DNA from: Carallia brachiata
Lineage: Eukaryota > Streptophyta > Magnoliopsida > Malpighiales > Rhizophoraceae
Length of the DNA stretch: 64,000 nt
Direction: 5' to 3'
Assembly: GCA_021464245.1 (NCBI GenBank)
Contig: JADCRB010000016.1
Coordinates: 15,036,526-15,100,525, forward strand
Part shown: in pieces, positions 47,218-58,406 of the stretch
How the letters are laid out: every line of letters starts with the position of its first letter
How positions within the stretch are numbered: the first letter of the stretch is position 1
Notes under the pieces: generated by a model
Databases searched by the model: none
Told to the model about the DNA's origin: nothing
What the model saw: only the letters and a program-made list of their open reading frames with translations
Translations under genes and position numbers: made by a program

Positions 47218-49309
47218 CCTCTTGACATGGAATTGTGAAAGTTGAGGAGCATTTTATCCTTGGGAAATCAAGATCATTGAGGCTACAAATAATGTCAAGT
47301 CAATTTGTACCTGGAAAGGGCACTAGCATCTTCTGTGGAGCATATTACATTGCGGAAAGATCTGTGGTTACACTTAAGAGAAAATGTGATAATTTAAATT
47401 ATTAGATTATGAAAAGTATATTAAATTTTAAAAAATAAATAAATAAATTATTGAATATCATAAAATTAATTGTGTCTTTTATATACTTATTTATGTGTGT
47501 TTGTATAATAAACTTCTTTTACGTATTCACGACTCCCCATAATTTTTTGCACCAACAAAGTTAGTTGGACATATCGAAATTCACCGAAGAGTAATAACCA
47601 TTAATTATAGTGACCTATTTTTTTATAATTAATAATTATAATTAAGTAATGTAAATTTATATTCAATTTTTTTATCTACTTAATGTAGCTCAATTTTTTT
47701 AGCAAGTGCAATCTTAGCTGGACCGCATTAAATTCTGTGACTTTGTTGTCAATTCTATGCTTTGCATGCGGGTTTCTGTTTCTATCACGGCTAATTTGGA
47801 GTTTTACATGTTTTATCTTTTTATTGGTTACGGCTAATTTGCCGTAATTTACTGTTTCTAATTTGGAGTTTTATTGCAAAGCTCCAATTGCACAACGAAA
47901 GACGAACTCAAGCAGTAAAGCCACTGGTTAGCCGTGAGTAAATTACATAAGTATAATTTGAAACAAAAGTTAAAATATAAAAATTCCCGAAATTAAACAT
48001 AAAACGCTGGTTAACTCAACTGGTCATTTATTTATATAATATAAAATTACAAATAAATTATACTTAATTAAAATAAAAATAAAAATAAAAATCTTCAAAA
48101 TTAAACATAAGACGCTGGTTAGCTCAACTGGCCATTTAGCCATCTATTTGGAGTTCGAGGCTTCGTGATGCGCATCTGGTTGTTGTTTTGTTTTGTCTTT
48201 TTCTTTTTTATTGGGTCAAATGCCTGTTTTTCTTTTTTTTTTTTTTTTTTTTTTGAAGGATGGCAGAAGCATAATTATAACCTTTGGCTGAGGGCACGCG
48301 GTGTGCCGAATGCTTTTTTTGAGTTAATATATAAAAATATTTATTTAAAATAATAAATTTAATATTAATTTTAAAAATTAATAAATTTGATACTAATTTT
48401 ATATAAAGTAATAAATCTAATATGTAATGATTTTATATAAATAAAATTTGACAATTTCGATGACAGATTTATAAAAATATATCTATTTCGATAACTTAAT
48501 AATCATATAAATTAATTATTATATCATCAAAATAGATAATTTCTATTCATAAAATTTCACAGTGTTCTAAATTTATTACTTTATATAAAGTGTTGATATT
48601 AGATTTATTATTTTTTAAAGTTGATGCCAAATTTGTTATTTTAAACAAAATTGATAATATTTTTTTGTATATTAGCCCTTTTTTGTAACTTCCTTTCTTC
48701 TATGTTTTTTGAGAATTTTTTTTTGTTTTTTTAAATGCATTTTTTTAGTTTTATAATTTAATATTTTAATTTTAAAGAATTAAATTTTATTAAATGTGTG
48801 AATCTCATATACTGAGTTATCCATTAAAATTATTTCATTTATTTTTAAAATTATTTGAATAAATTTTTCTTATTTTCATGCAATCTTTTCAGAAATTTTT
48901 ATTCTTTTAATCAAACACTATATTAATAATGGACATTAAAAAAGAAAAAAACATCTAAAAACATACTGTATATTTGAACATTATTTATTTATTTATAAAA
49001 TTGACTTTGATTTCATCAATTATAATGATTACATAACAAAATTATTTTCTAATAAATATCATAAAGAATCTATTATGCAATCACACAAGAGATAAATGAT
49101 TTAGTAATTCAATTATTACTTGTATAGAAAAAATATATTTAATTACATATAAAAAAATGGAAAAATAGTTCTAAATCATTAACAATTGTAAAATATAATT
49201 ATAATATTTATTACTCAAAATAATAAATATAAATTTTTATTTTTTATTGGACAAATTAATTTTATTATTGTAAATTTACATATAAAATTTATCCCGCCTA
49301 AAATTTATT
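47218..49309. other. P450 5' flank remnants and AT-rich sequence
   Basis: The flank of copy C to about 47270 matches the other P450 copies, then about 350 unrelated bases intervene, and the P450 upstream homology resumes at about 47630-47850 (CTTAGCTGGACCGCATTAAATTCTG). A short piece of the unidentified coding remnant is at 47895-47925. A 40-base direct repeat with AAATTAAACATAA, CGCTGGTTA and CTCAACTGG occurs at about 47990 and 48100; it resembles a tRNA D-arm region and may be SINE-derived. A 30-base T run lies near 48223-48254. The rest to 49309 is AT-rich. No gene. Confidence 0.5.
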
Positions 49310-49421
49310 TTTGGCTTCGTCCTTGAAGATGAATACAACCTCCAACGAGAGATCGGTAAAAACTCTTTCTACTTGTTTTGGCACCCCGGATTTGTGGAGA
49401 AAACATGCAAATTATAATCAC
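49310..49421 (-). pseudogene. Piece of the unidentified coding remnant
   Basis: This matches 30985-31089 (GAGATCGGTTGAAACCC / GAGATCGGTAAAAACTC, ACCCCGGATTTGTGGAGAAAA). It is a second, shorter copy of the coding remnant at 30.8-31.1 kb and is interrupted on its right by a Harbinger-like insertion. Confidence 0.6.
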
Positions 49422-49424
49422 TAA

Positions 49425-49613
49425 GGGTCCGTTTGGAGACGCTGTCAGTTTTTTGTTTCTGCTTTTCAATTTCTGTTTTTTATTTTTGCTGTTTGCTGAA
49501 TTTTTGTATTTATTATTGTCAATTTTTGTTTTTTTTCTATAAGAATAAAAAAATAGGTAGAAAAAGGATAGTGAGAGAAATGGTAAAAAGAGTATAAATA
49601 TAGAGAGAAAAAT

Positions 49614-49648
<35 letters not shown>

Positions 49649-50694
49649 GAGAGAGAATGAGTAGAGAGAGAAAAAGGAGAGAGAAAGAGAGAAGAAAGAG
49701 AATGAGCAGAGATAATGACATAAAGAGAAAGGGTTGAGAAAAGATGAGAAAGAATGAGTAAACAGAATAGTAGAGAGAGAAAATGAGAGAGAGAGGGTAG
49801 AGAGAGAATGAGTAGAGAAAATGACAAAGAGAGAAAAGAGAGAGAGGGTAGAGAAAGAATTAGTAAAGAGAATGATAGAGAGAGAAAAATGAGAGAGAGA
49901 GGGTAGAAAGAGAATAAGTAGAGAGAATGGTAAAACAAGAAAAAAGTGAAAGAGTCTGGGTAGAGAGAGAATGAGTAGAGAGAGAAAATAGAGAGAGAGA
50001 GGGTAGAGAGAGAATGGTAGAGATAGAAAAAGGAGAGAGAATGAGTAGAGAGAGAAAATAGAGAGAGAGAGGATAGAGAGAGAACGGTAGAGATAGAAAA
50101 AAAGGGAGAGAGGAGAGAGAGAATGATAGAGATAGAAAAAGGAGAGAGAGTAGAGAGAGAATGAGTAGAGAGAGAAAATAGAGAGAGAGATGGTAGAGAG
50201 AGAACGGTAGAGATAAAAAAAAAGGGAGAGAGGAGAGAGAGAATGATAGAGATAAAAAAAGGAGAGAGAGGGTAGAGAGAGAATGAGTAGAGAGAGAAAA
50301 GGGAGAGAGAGAGAAAAGGGAGAGAGAGGGTAGAGAGAGAATGGTAGAGATAGAAAAGGGAGAGAGAGGGTAGAGAGAGAATGAGTTGAGAGAAAAAAAG
50401 TAGTGAGAGAAAAAATATAGAGGGATAGAGAGGATGAGTAAAGAGAGATATGGTAAAGAGGATGGATAGAGAAAGAAAATGTTGTGAGATAAAGTATAGA
50501 AAAAAAAGTGAAAAACAAAATCGGAAAGTTATTTTTATTGTTTTTCCAATTTGATTTTTTTCTTTGAAAAACACTTTTAACTTTTCAACAAAAAACAAAA
50601 AACAGAAAACAGAATCAATAACAAACATGTTTCCTGTTTTTTTTTGTAAAAAATAAACAAAAAACAGAAAACTTAAACCACTCCAAACGAGCCC
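49425..50694. mobile_element. PIF/Harbinger (Tourist-like) non-autonomous element
   Basis: The element starts GGGTCCGTTTGGAG and ends with the inverted counterpart CTCCAAACGAGCCC. It is flanked by a 3-bp duplication TAA (49422-49424, 50695-50697), the hallmark of PIF/Harbinger insertion. The paralogous empty site near 31089 reads ATCACTGAGCTTATAG without the element. The 1270-bp body is mostly an expanded (GA)n-rich minisatellite (GGTAGAGAGAGAATGAGTAG-type units, 49610-50400) between AT-rich shoulders. The long Leu/Ser/Phe open frames it produces on the minus strand are artefacts. Confidence 0.85.
49613..50420. repeat. GA-rich microsatellite/minisatellite expansion
   Basis: About 800 bases of GAGAGA tracts arranged in irregular units such as GGTAGAGAGAGAATGAGTAG, including segments of about 120 bases repeated nearly exactly (for example near 50045 and 50165). 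It lies wholly within the Harbinger-like element. Confidence 0.85.
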
Positions 50695-51192
50695 TAAGTT
50701 TATAGTAAGTTTCACTTAACCGTGGATGACGAACAAAAGAAAGCAATAAGGATACCGACCAAATTAATAAGTTTCATTCGTGAAAGTGGTTAGTTGCTAT
50801 TAAACCTATAATAAAGTGTTCACCTCTAATAAATCTAACGACGAGGTCGTCCATGTGGGTTCCATCCTCCATGAAGTTGATAGGTAGGAATCACTTTAAT
50901 AAATCTAAGGACGAGGTCAATTATGTTGGTTCCATCCTCCAAAAAGTTGATAACTCTAGTTTCTATTTTTATTAAGATAAAAATAATAGAAAGAATAATT
51001 TTCATGCTTTCCGTGAAGATAGGATTTTTAATGGGGTAGAGATTCACCATACGATTTAGCTGTGTTGATCGACTTGTTTTTGTGGTCGAGAGAAATGGAG
51101 AGTTCAACTCTAACTTTTTCAAATATTCACAATTTGTAAGAATTTGAGTCATGTTCTCGTACATTTAGGGTATATAAATTTTTTTTTAGTGC

Positions 51193-51350
51193 TAATACAT
51201 ATTTTGAATTTTGATATTTCAATTAAAATTAAGATTAATAATTTTAAAATAAAATTGATAATTTTTAAAATATAAAAATAATAATTATTAATTTTATTTT
51301 AAAATTATCAATTTTAATTTCAACCAAAATATCAAAATTCAATATATTAA
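51193..51350. mobile_element. Small palindromic element
   Basis: A foldback of about 158 bp: the left arm TATTTTGAATTTTGATATTT and the right arm AAATATCAAAATTCAATATA are inverted copies that continue inward through AT-rich sequence. The paralogous region at 31500-31530 lacks it. Its insertion point in the AT-rich flank is not exact. Confidence 0.6.
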
Positions 51351-51472
51351 TATTTTTTTTCGGTGTCTTAAAATGTGCTCTCTCCTCTTAATTCTCACTA
51401 ATATTTAATAAATTAATTATTCATTATGTTTACATTAAAAAAAAAAGAAAAAAAAAGGTAGAGATTTTTGTA

Positions 51473-51942
51473 GGGGGATATCAATATTTTTAATTCTAAA
51501 CCTTTAAATTTTTTTACGTTTGAGTCTTAAACATTTTTGACATTTCATTTGAGTCTAAAACTTTTTGATTTTCTACCAAATCAGTCCCTCTATTTACAAA
51601 AAAGTGATCAATCTATTAAAAAATGATTTTAACTTTACAAAAAATTATTTAAAAAAAATTAAATATATGAATTGAATGTCTTGTTTATCAAAAATATGCA
51701 TGTTACCTATTTAATTCGTATATTTGTTGATTAAAAAATATTTAATTTATGTATTTAATTTTTTTTAAATAATTTTTATTAAGGTAAACTCATTTATTAA
51801 TCGATTGACCACTTTTTGTAATTTAAAGAACTGATGTAATATAAAATTAAAAAATTTAAAATTAAAATAAAATATTAAAAAAAATTAAAATTTAAATATA
51901 AAAAAATTTAAAAATTTAAAAATAAAAATATTAACATCCCGC
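51473..51942. mobile_element. MITE with TA target duplication
   Basis: 470 bp, starting GGGGGATATCAATATTTTTA and ending in the near-inverse TAAAAATATTAACATCCCGC. It is flanked by TA on both sides (51471-51472, 51943-51944), as for Tc1/mariner-type insertion. The empty site is at about 31637 (TTTTTGCAGGAGCAGTCC). A related copy begins at 63680 at the window's right edge (CCTAAACCTTTAGATTTTTT, ACGTTTGAGTC shared). Confidence 0.7.
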
Positions 51943-51968
51943 TAAGAGCAGTCCACTCGCCTCCTGGC

Positions 51969-52918
51969 TAGGGGTGCAAATAAGCCGAGCTGAGCCGAGC
52001 TTGGTCTGGCTCGAGCTCGGCTCGTTAAGGAATTCCTCAGGCTCGAGCTCGGCTCAAGCTCGGTTCGAACTTTGGAGGTGGAGGCTCAAACTCGGCTCGT
52101 CACAATGTTATTGAAGCTCGGGCTCGGCTCGATTTGTATTTTTTTTTTTTTAATCTAAGCTTTATATATATATATATATATATATATCCTTTTTCCATTT
52201 GATCTATTTTATTTATTTGCTATATATGTTATTTCTACTTTATATAAAAATAGAAAATTTATATAAAAATATATAAAAATAGAAAAATAAGAAAAATAAA
52301 AATATCAAAATTACTTTTTTAATAATTTTATAAAAAAAAAAAATATGTATGTAAAAATGGATATGTGGATAAAAGTCAATTATTCATTCAATCGCTATTT
52401 GATTGATTGAATTCCTAATTATATAACTAGCGACATTATGATCATCAATCAATTTACTTAATTGTATTTAAATTTCTTCTAATTTAAAAAATTTATATTC
52501 TTTTGCAAAGAAAAAATAAATATGCAAGTTTATTTTAATTAAGAAAAAATTCAAATAAAAAAAAGAGACAAGAGGAAATAATGGAGGTTGAGAGCATTTG
52601 AAAACAAATAAAAAATTAATCTTAATTTTATTAGTATTTATATTAAGAGTTAAAATGATACAATTAAGTGTTATCAATATATTAAATGAGCATACAATAA
52701 TACATATTAAACGAGCTCTTAATGATACATTTATCGAGCTGTTTACGAGCCTGTACCGAACCAAATCTGCTATTGTTCAGGCTCGACTCGTTTATTAAAC
52801 GAACTTTAGTTTTAGGCTCGTGTATCGCTCATTTAGTAAATAAACGAATCCGAGTCAAACTTTTACCGAGTCGAACTACTAAACTTTTAACGAATATATC
52901 GACTCATTTACAGTTCTA
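51969..52918. mobile_element. hAT-like non-autonomous element
   Basis: 950 bp, starting TAGGGGTGCAAATAAGCCGA and ending TCGACTCATTTACAGTTCTA, imperfect terminal inverted repeats typical of plant hAT elements with GAGCTCGGCTCG subterminal repeats. The flanking 8-mers CTCCTGGC and CTTCTAAC differ only by three transitions, as expected for an old 8-bp target duplication. The paralogous empty site at about 31660 carries a single CTCCTGGC. No transposase is present. Confidence 0.85.
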
Positions 52919-53061
52919 CTTCTAACTTTAGTGCTTTGCTGGCCACCTTCTGACAGCCCCAACTTTACTTGGAATCACCGTTGTACTTTGACTAATGAAT
53001 CCCCATACTGATTTGATTTGATTTAATTGGATTTTTTTTTAGTTTCGATACAGTTCCAACT

Positions 53062-53531
53062 CTGCTCCCCCATTTAGCCGCCCCACCTGTTCTGATGGGA
53101 TTGGGTGTTGCTGAATTATTTTGGGTTGAAAGACTTGTTGTATCGTTTATGTGTATTTGTCTGCTTGTAGGTTAGTATGTTGAAAAATCGTCGGTGAGCG
53201 TGTATCTCGTTGATTTCTATCACAAATATGTTAAGGTGCGGTGTTCATTTTTTTGTACAGATTTATCATTCAAGTGGTTCAGACTTAACTAAATTTTTTA
53301 TTTTTAGTAAATTTAACATTAGTTTAACAGGTACCCTTATTTGAGAATTTTATTAAAATGGATTTCATGTTTAATTAGTAAATAATTATTTTAATCAAGT
53401 TAATTATAGGTCATCGATGCCAATATTTATTTTCATTTTTTTGTAGATTCTCCTTACGCTTTATGTTAGACTTATATACAGTGTAATATATTATTAATGG
53501 AACAATTTTATTTTGATGAAAAAAAATATAT
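53062..53531 (+). mobile_element. Retroposed sequence with 10-bp target duplication
   Basis: A 470-bp insert lies between two perfect AGTTCCAACT copies (53052-53061, 53532-53541), where the paralogue at about 31780 has one copy. It ends in an A-rich tail (GATGAAAAAAAATATAT). The interior looks like untranslated mRNA (TGGGTTGAAAGACTTGTTG; AATGGAACAATTTTATT) with no open frame and no Pol III boxes that I can see. This fits LINE-mediated insertion of a 3' UTR or a processed transcript of unknown origin. Confidence 0.6.
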
Positions 53532-53541
53532 AGTTCCAACT

Positions 53542-54802
53542 TTAAGCGTCAGCTTTGAAATGCTTGTTTAAATCTTGAAGTTTCAATAAGCAGTTTAAGT
53601 TTAAGTAATAACAAATTTTACAATTTATCTAATATTATTTAATAATTAATTTATTTTTTAAAAAATTGTAAAAATTTAAAAATTTATATTATTTCATTAT
53701 TTTCTAAATATTATTACTTAGAATTTATTAAATTTTTTAGTACATCCGTAATGAAATCATCAAATTGCCTTGTTCCCTTGTTTAATTTGGAAGCTTCTCT
53801 ATTCCAATAGCTGACGAGACAAATAATATTCGCAGTCTGACCACATCTGATAAATTTAATTGGTAACATAAGTTGCTCAGATTAAACAGGGAAAATTTTA
53901 TTTAAATAATTTTGAAATAATAATGCAGTCATATCAAATCAACGGTATTTTAATAATTATTTATATTTATATTTTTTAATTTTAATTATCTAATAATTTA
54001 TATCACTTTATAATTTTTTTTAAAATTATTTAAATGCAAACAACAAGTTTTTTCATATTAAGAAATACAAGGTGATGCTGCTAGTCATTTAAAAAAAAAA
54101 AACATATTTCATATTTAATAAGATACGTGAATAATATACAGTTAATTTAATACTATTTAATAACTTATATATTTTATTTTTAAATTCGATATATTTTTCA
54201 CAATGTAACAATTTATATTACTATATACCTATAATGATCCTCTAATTGCATACCCAAAAATTTTTTTTTTTTCACCAAATAATTCAATGAAATGAAGTGT
54301 GGCCCAATTCAAATCACGATACTGGTGACTTTGAGTATTTAGATAATTCAAACGTTAGGTATCAATTTAAAATTTTGATTGCTCCGGCAGTTACAAACTC
54401 ATATTTACCAGGTTTGGGCCATATAAAATGTTGGGCCTGGACGGAAGACCTCCCAATTATTTCCAATGTCCTTCACCGTTAGTACTTTTCATCAGTGTAG
54501 CTTATTCCACTTTGATTTTGGCAGGTCACGGGCCAAAATTTGGATTGTTGTCTTGACAAGAGAAACAAGCAGCCTCGACCATTAATTGGCTGACCCGAGT
54601 GGTCCTGTCTTGCGTCTGTGAAGAGGCTGCGGGCTAGAGATCGTGTCAAGTCAAATAATGAGATTAAATGTATTATCAGTGTGGTATTAAGAGGTGAGTA
54701 TACTTTCCATTGCTTGGTATTTTCCTATGCATGGTCTCAATCTTGAACCTCCAACATATGACTTATGCTTTCTCATTATATGAAAAAGAAGAAAGAAATA
54801 GC
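53542..54802. other. Intergenic, no gene
   Basis: To about 53760 the flank still follows the paralogue at 31.8-32.04 kb. The rest is AT-rich and holds no gene that I can support; the open frame at 54297-54482 has no recognisable features. Confidence 0.4.
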
Positions 54803-54938
54803 CTCAGAAATCTCGGCTTGCTGGGTTAGCACAAGACAATAACCTTATGCGGAATGACGGAGATTTAAATTTCAGTCCTCCTTTTATCATCCCTTTTCTC
54901 TGTTGTCCTTGTTTAGAAAAAAATTAAAAAGAAAGAAA
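54803..54938 (+). mobile_element. Probable SINE with 12-bp target duplication
   Basis: A 136-bp insert lies between GAAAGAAATAGC (54791-54802) and GAAAGAAACAGC (54939-54950), one transition apart. It contains a tRNA-like GGGTTAGCACAAGAC stretch, a degenerate B box (GATTTAAATTTCAGTCC) and an A-rich end. The target lies in an A/G-rich tract, so chance repeats weaken the evidence somewhat. Confidence 0.5.
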
Positions 54939-55142
54939 GAAAGAAACAGCTTTAAAATAATATGGAAATCCAATTAGAAAATATTTAATGGATCAAAATA
55001 TGATCAAAGTGATATATATTGTAAGATAATTGAAAATATATGTTTAATTTTAATGTATAAATATAAATATATGCAACATATAATTTTAAAAATGAGTTTG
55101 ATGAAATTATTTTTATAATATAATAAATAAGTTATTTTTTAA

Positions 55143-55749
55143 GGGTTATTATAAAAAAATAGCACTATTTTTGCATTTTTTTTACAAATTTAGTACTACT
55201 TTTAAAAACAAGTAAATTTAGTACAGTTTAATTATTTTCTTACAAATCTAGCACAACCTTTAATAATTAACAAATTTACCACATTTCAATTATTTTTTAA
55301 CAAATTTAGCACACTGTCAATTAAAAATAACCAGTTAAAAATAACTAAATCTGTTAGTATACAGATATGACACATTTACATTTAAATCTAGTACAGTTTA
55401 AAACTCTTAAATGTCATATGTGCATATGTGCATACTGAAAATTCGATTATTTTTAACTGACAGTTTACTAAATTTATTAAAAAATAGTTGAACGTCAAAA
55501 TCTAGTGTAGTTTAAAATGCCCAAATACCAAATGTGCATGTATGCATATTAAAAATTCGATTATTTTTAACTGACAGTATGCTAAATTTGTTAAAAAATG
55601 ATTAAACTGTGCTAGATTTGTTAATTGTTAAAGGTTGTGCTAGATTTGTAAGAAAATAATTAAATTGTGTGAAATTTGTTAGTTTTTAAAAGTAGTGCTA
55701 GATTTATAAAAAAACATAAAAGTGATACTATTTTTTTATAATAATCTTT
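55143..55749. mobile_element. Foldback element with long inverted repeats
   Basis: The left end, GTTATTATAAAAAAATAGCA, and the right end, inverted GATTATTATAAAAAAATAGT, match, and the inverted match continues for about 250 bases (TAGTACTACTTTTAAAAAC / GTTTTTAAAAGTAGTGCTAG). The two arms almost meet in the middle around 55440. No coding region. A non-autonomous DNA element of unknown superfamily. Confidence 0.7.
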
Positions 55750-55784
55750 TTTTAATTATTATGTAGAGAAATTCTTAAACAAAT

Positions 55785-56335
55785 TGTTCATAGGCTTAAC
55801 CGTGTTTGCTTTTACTTAGGTTCGACTCATTTATCGAATAAGTTTTAGATTTAAACTTATGTATTACTTGTTTAGTTAAATGAATGAGTTCAAATCAAAC
55901 TCTTATTGAACCGAGCTACCGAACTTTTAACGAACATATCGGCTTACTTACAGTTCTAATCACATATAAGTTTTGTACAAATAAATATCTGAAATAAAAG
56001 ATATAATTCTAAATTAGTAACTATTTAAATAAAAATTAAATGATACAATTAAGTGTTATTAATATATTAAAAGAGTTTATAACAATACATATTAAACGAG
56101 TTATTAATGAGATATTTGTTGAGTTCTAAATGAATTTTAAACGAATTGTTTACAAGTTTAAACCGAGCCAAACTTGCTTCTATTTAGGTTTCTATTTAAG
56201 TTCGGCTCGTTTATTAAATGAATTTTGATTTTAGACTCATGTATCGCTCGTTTAATTAAATGAACAAGTCTGAACCAAACTTTTACTTAATTGAGTTACC
56301 GAACTTTTAACGAACGTACCGATTTGTTTATAACC
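55785..56335. mobile_element. Two decayed hAT-like ends in tandem
   Basis: Two successive stretches (about 55800-55955 and 56190-56335) both match the right end of the hAT-like element at 51969-52918 (GAACTTTTAACGAACATATC; TTTATTAAATGAATTTTGAT). The right-hand one ends TTGTTTATAACCCTAA. They look like tandem or nested remnants of the same family. Confidence 0.6.
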
Positions 56336-56523
56336 CTAACGGGGACATTTAGTTGTCACGTCAACGCTTATTTATCGATTGTTATTTTCTTTTGTTTCAC
56401 AGGGTGGTAATAATCCCATCCGTATATATTTTTTTATTTGGTTAAAGAATAAAAATATTGTTACATAACAACGCTTATCAAGTAATTTGATAAACCAAAA
56501 AAAGGGTGACGTAATTTTTTTTA

Positions 56524-57240
56524 GGCAAAAATACTGATTCACCCATAATGTTTGGTCTTTTTTAAAATTTCGCTTACAATGTTTTTTTTTTGGTTAAAAT
56601 GCACCATTCACATTTTCGCAGTTTAACTTTTTCACTCTTTTTCGTTGATCAACCATTAAGTCTGACACATGACAGTTTAATCAGCGCTATGTGATCCAAA
56701 TCAGATGCTATATCAGTAAATGGAGATAACGTGGCATACAACAAATTTTTCACTTAATTTTTTTTGGAAATTTTTTTCACTTTTTTTTCACGTCACTAAG
56801 AGTACAATAATTATTAAAACTATATCCATGTTAGCAATTTTACTCAAATCTTGAAGGAATTTGATTTTATGAAGAAGATATAAACAAAAGGAAGAAAAAA
56901 TAAAAACACTTAAGAGAGAGAGAGAGAGAGATGAGGCGAAAAAGTTAGAAATTTGAATTTTTAGAAAAACAATTTGAAAATGAAAATTTCAAAAAAAAAT
57001 TAAGTAAAAAAAATATTGTGTGTCACGTCATCATCCTTGATTGACAGGGCGTCTAACTTAAATAACGTGACATTGACTAAATTGGCACATATTAGACTTA
57101 ATGGTTGATTAATGAAAAATAACGAAAAAATTAGACAACAAAAACGTAAACGATGTATCTTAACAAAAGAAATAATTATAAACAAAATTTCTAAAAATAC
57201 TAAATATTGTGGAAAAAATCAGCATTTATACCCTTTTTTT
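56524..57240. mobile_element. Long-inverted-repeat element
   Basis: The ends are inverted copies: AGGCAAAAATACTGATTCAC on the left against AAAAAAAGGGTATAAATGCTGA read from the right. The central parts of the arms are clearer (TTGATCAACCATTAAGTCTG against TTAATCAACCATTAAGTCTA inverted). About 700 bp, no transposase. It contains CACGTCA-type words like the element at 29 kb but is a different family. Confidence 0.6.
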
Positions 57241-58349
57241 AGATAAAACTTGTGACCAAATTTGGTATTATCGCCTCTTCTTTTGCCAATGTCAAAAATT
57301 GGATTTTAACATTCATTGAAGGGGATGGTCAGATTATAAAGACACAACCTCATTAATTCTGGTCAAAAAAAAAAAAAACAACCTCATTAATGACATTATT
57401 TTAAAGCAAAACGGGAAAAGATACTTTTTTTAAAATCAGAGGAAAAAGATGGAACGCAGTCAATTGTAAACTTTTCGAGGGTTATACATTGCACTATTCT
57501 AATTAGAATTGTTTAGTTATAAATTTTTTATTTTTAATAGAATATAATTTTTCTAATGTTTAATTGAATAAAATTTTTGGCAATACAAGAAGGAATGCAC
57601 AGTAAGCCCGTTCAAATTGTGAAATATGTATTCAATTAAAAAAATGAAACGACATATACTGTTAGATTAATAATAAGACCACAATGCAATGTAAACTCAT
57701 ACGTAAAACCGCGTTTTTTATGTCAATGAACACACAGGAAGCAGAGCAGAATCTTGAAGACAAAAATTATCTTAAACCTGACGCAATTCACTTCTGGTCT
57801 TTTTCCAGGTCCTTGACAGGCATGCTTGGCCTGTTTCTGTCCTCTTACCCACTTTCCAGGTTTCATCAGAGAGCTACTGGGTGTCTAATTTCCCGGCTCA
57901 GCATGCCAAATCCCCATTTGTCAATGTGGCGTTTAGCTATGCTGCATGGTTTCAACGTTACTGTCCCTGAATTGTTATCAGACTTCTTCCATAGAAGCCA
58001 ACATTAATACGGGAAATACTAAATAATAATGAAGAAAAATAAGTTAAAATTTAAAAAATAAATTAATTAATTAATAAATATTATTAAATAAATTGTATAT
58101 TTATTTTATTGATATTAATATTGTGCTGTCCAGCAAAATTTCAAAATATATCTTGTCGTCACTGTAAAGAATGTGGGCCTTCCCTGCCTGACAACTCGCG
58201 CATTTCTGTCAAAACGCCTGCACAAAAAGCCTGATATGTCAGAAGACTTGCAGTCCCACTTTACTATCTCTCCTTCTTCTTTTTAACGAGTTGGGCATAC
58301 AAGGTAACTTGTATTTCTGGCATTATTGTTGCAAACCAGATTGGTCACA
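57241..58349. other. Intergenic 5' flank of the GRF gene
   Basis: No supportable gene. The open frame at 57684-58007 shows no known domain. An AT-rich stretch at 58025-58110 is of the dispersed type seen at 18.03, 47.39 and 61.02 kb. The last 250 bases are presumably the GRF promoter. Confidence 0.4.
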
Positions 58350-58358
58350 GATATAAAA
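58350..58358 (+). promoter_or_regulatory. TATA box of the GRF gene
   Basis: GATATAAAA lies 57 bases upstream of the ATG at 58407. This spacing implies a leader of only about 20-25 bases and supports that ATG as the start. Confidence 0.5.
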
Positions 58359-58406
58359 TCTCTGCATATGACTCAGTGTTTCGTGTATGCCCACAAGTGA
58401 AAAAAG

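Noticed and set aside
49466..50715. Two long minus-strand open frames (350 and 392 codons) rich in Leu/Ser/Phe/Tyr
   Set aside because: They are the translation of the GA-rich minisatellite inside a Harbinger-like element; there is no domain, and two frames are open at once, as expected for such a repeat.
57684..58007. 107-codon plus-strand frame upstream of the GRF gene
   Set aside because: No domain, no codon signal, and no splice link to the GRF exons that I could justify.
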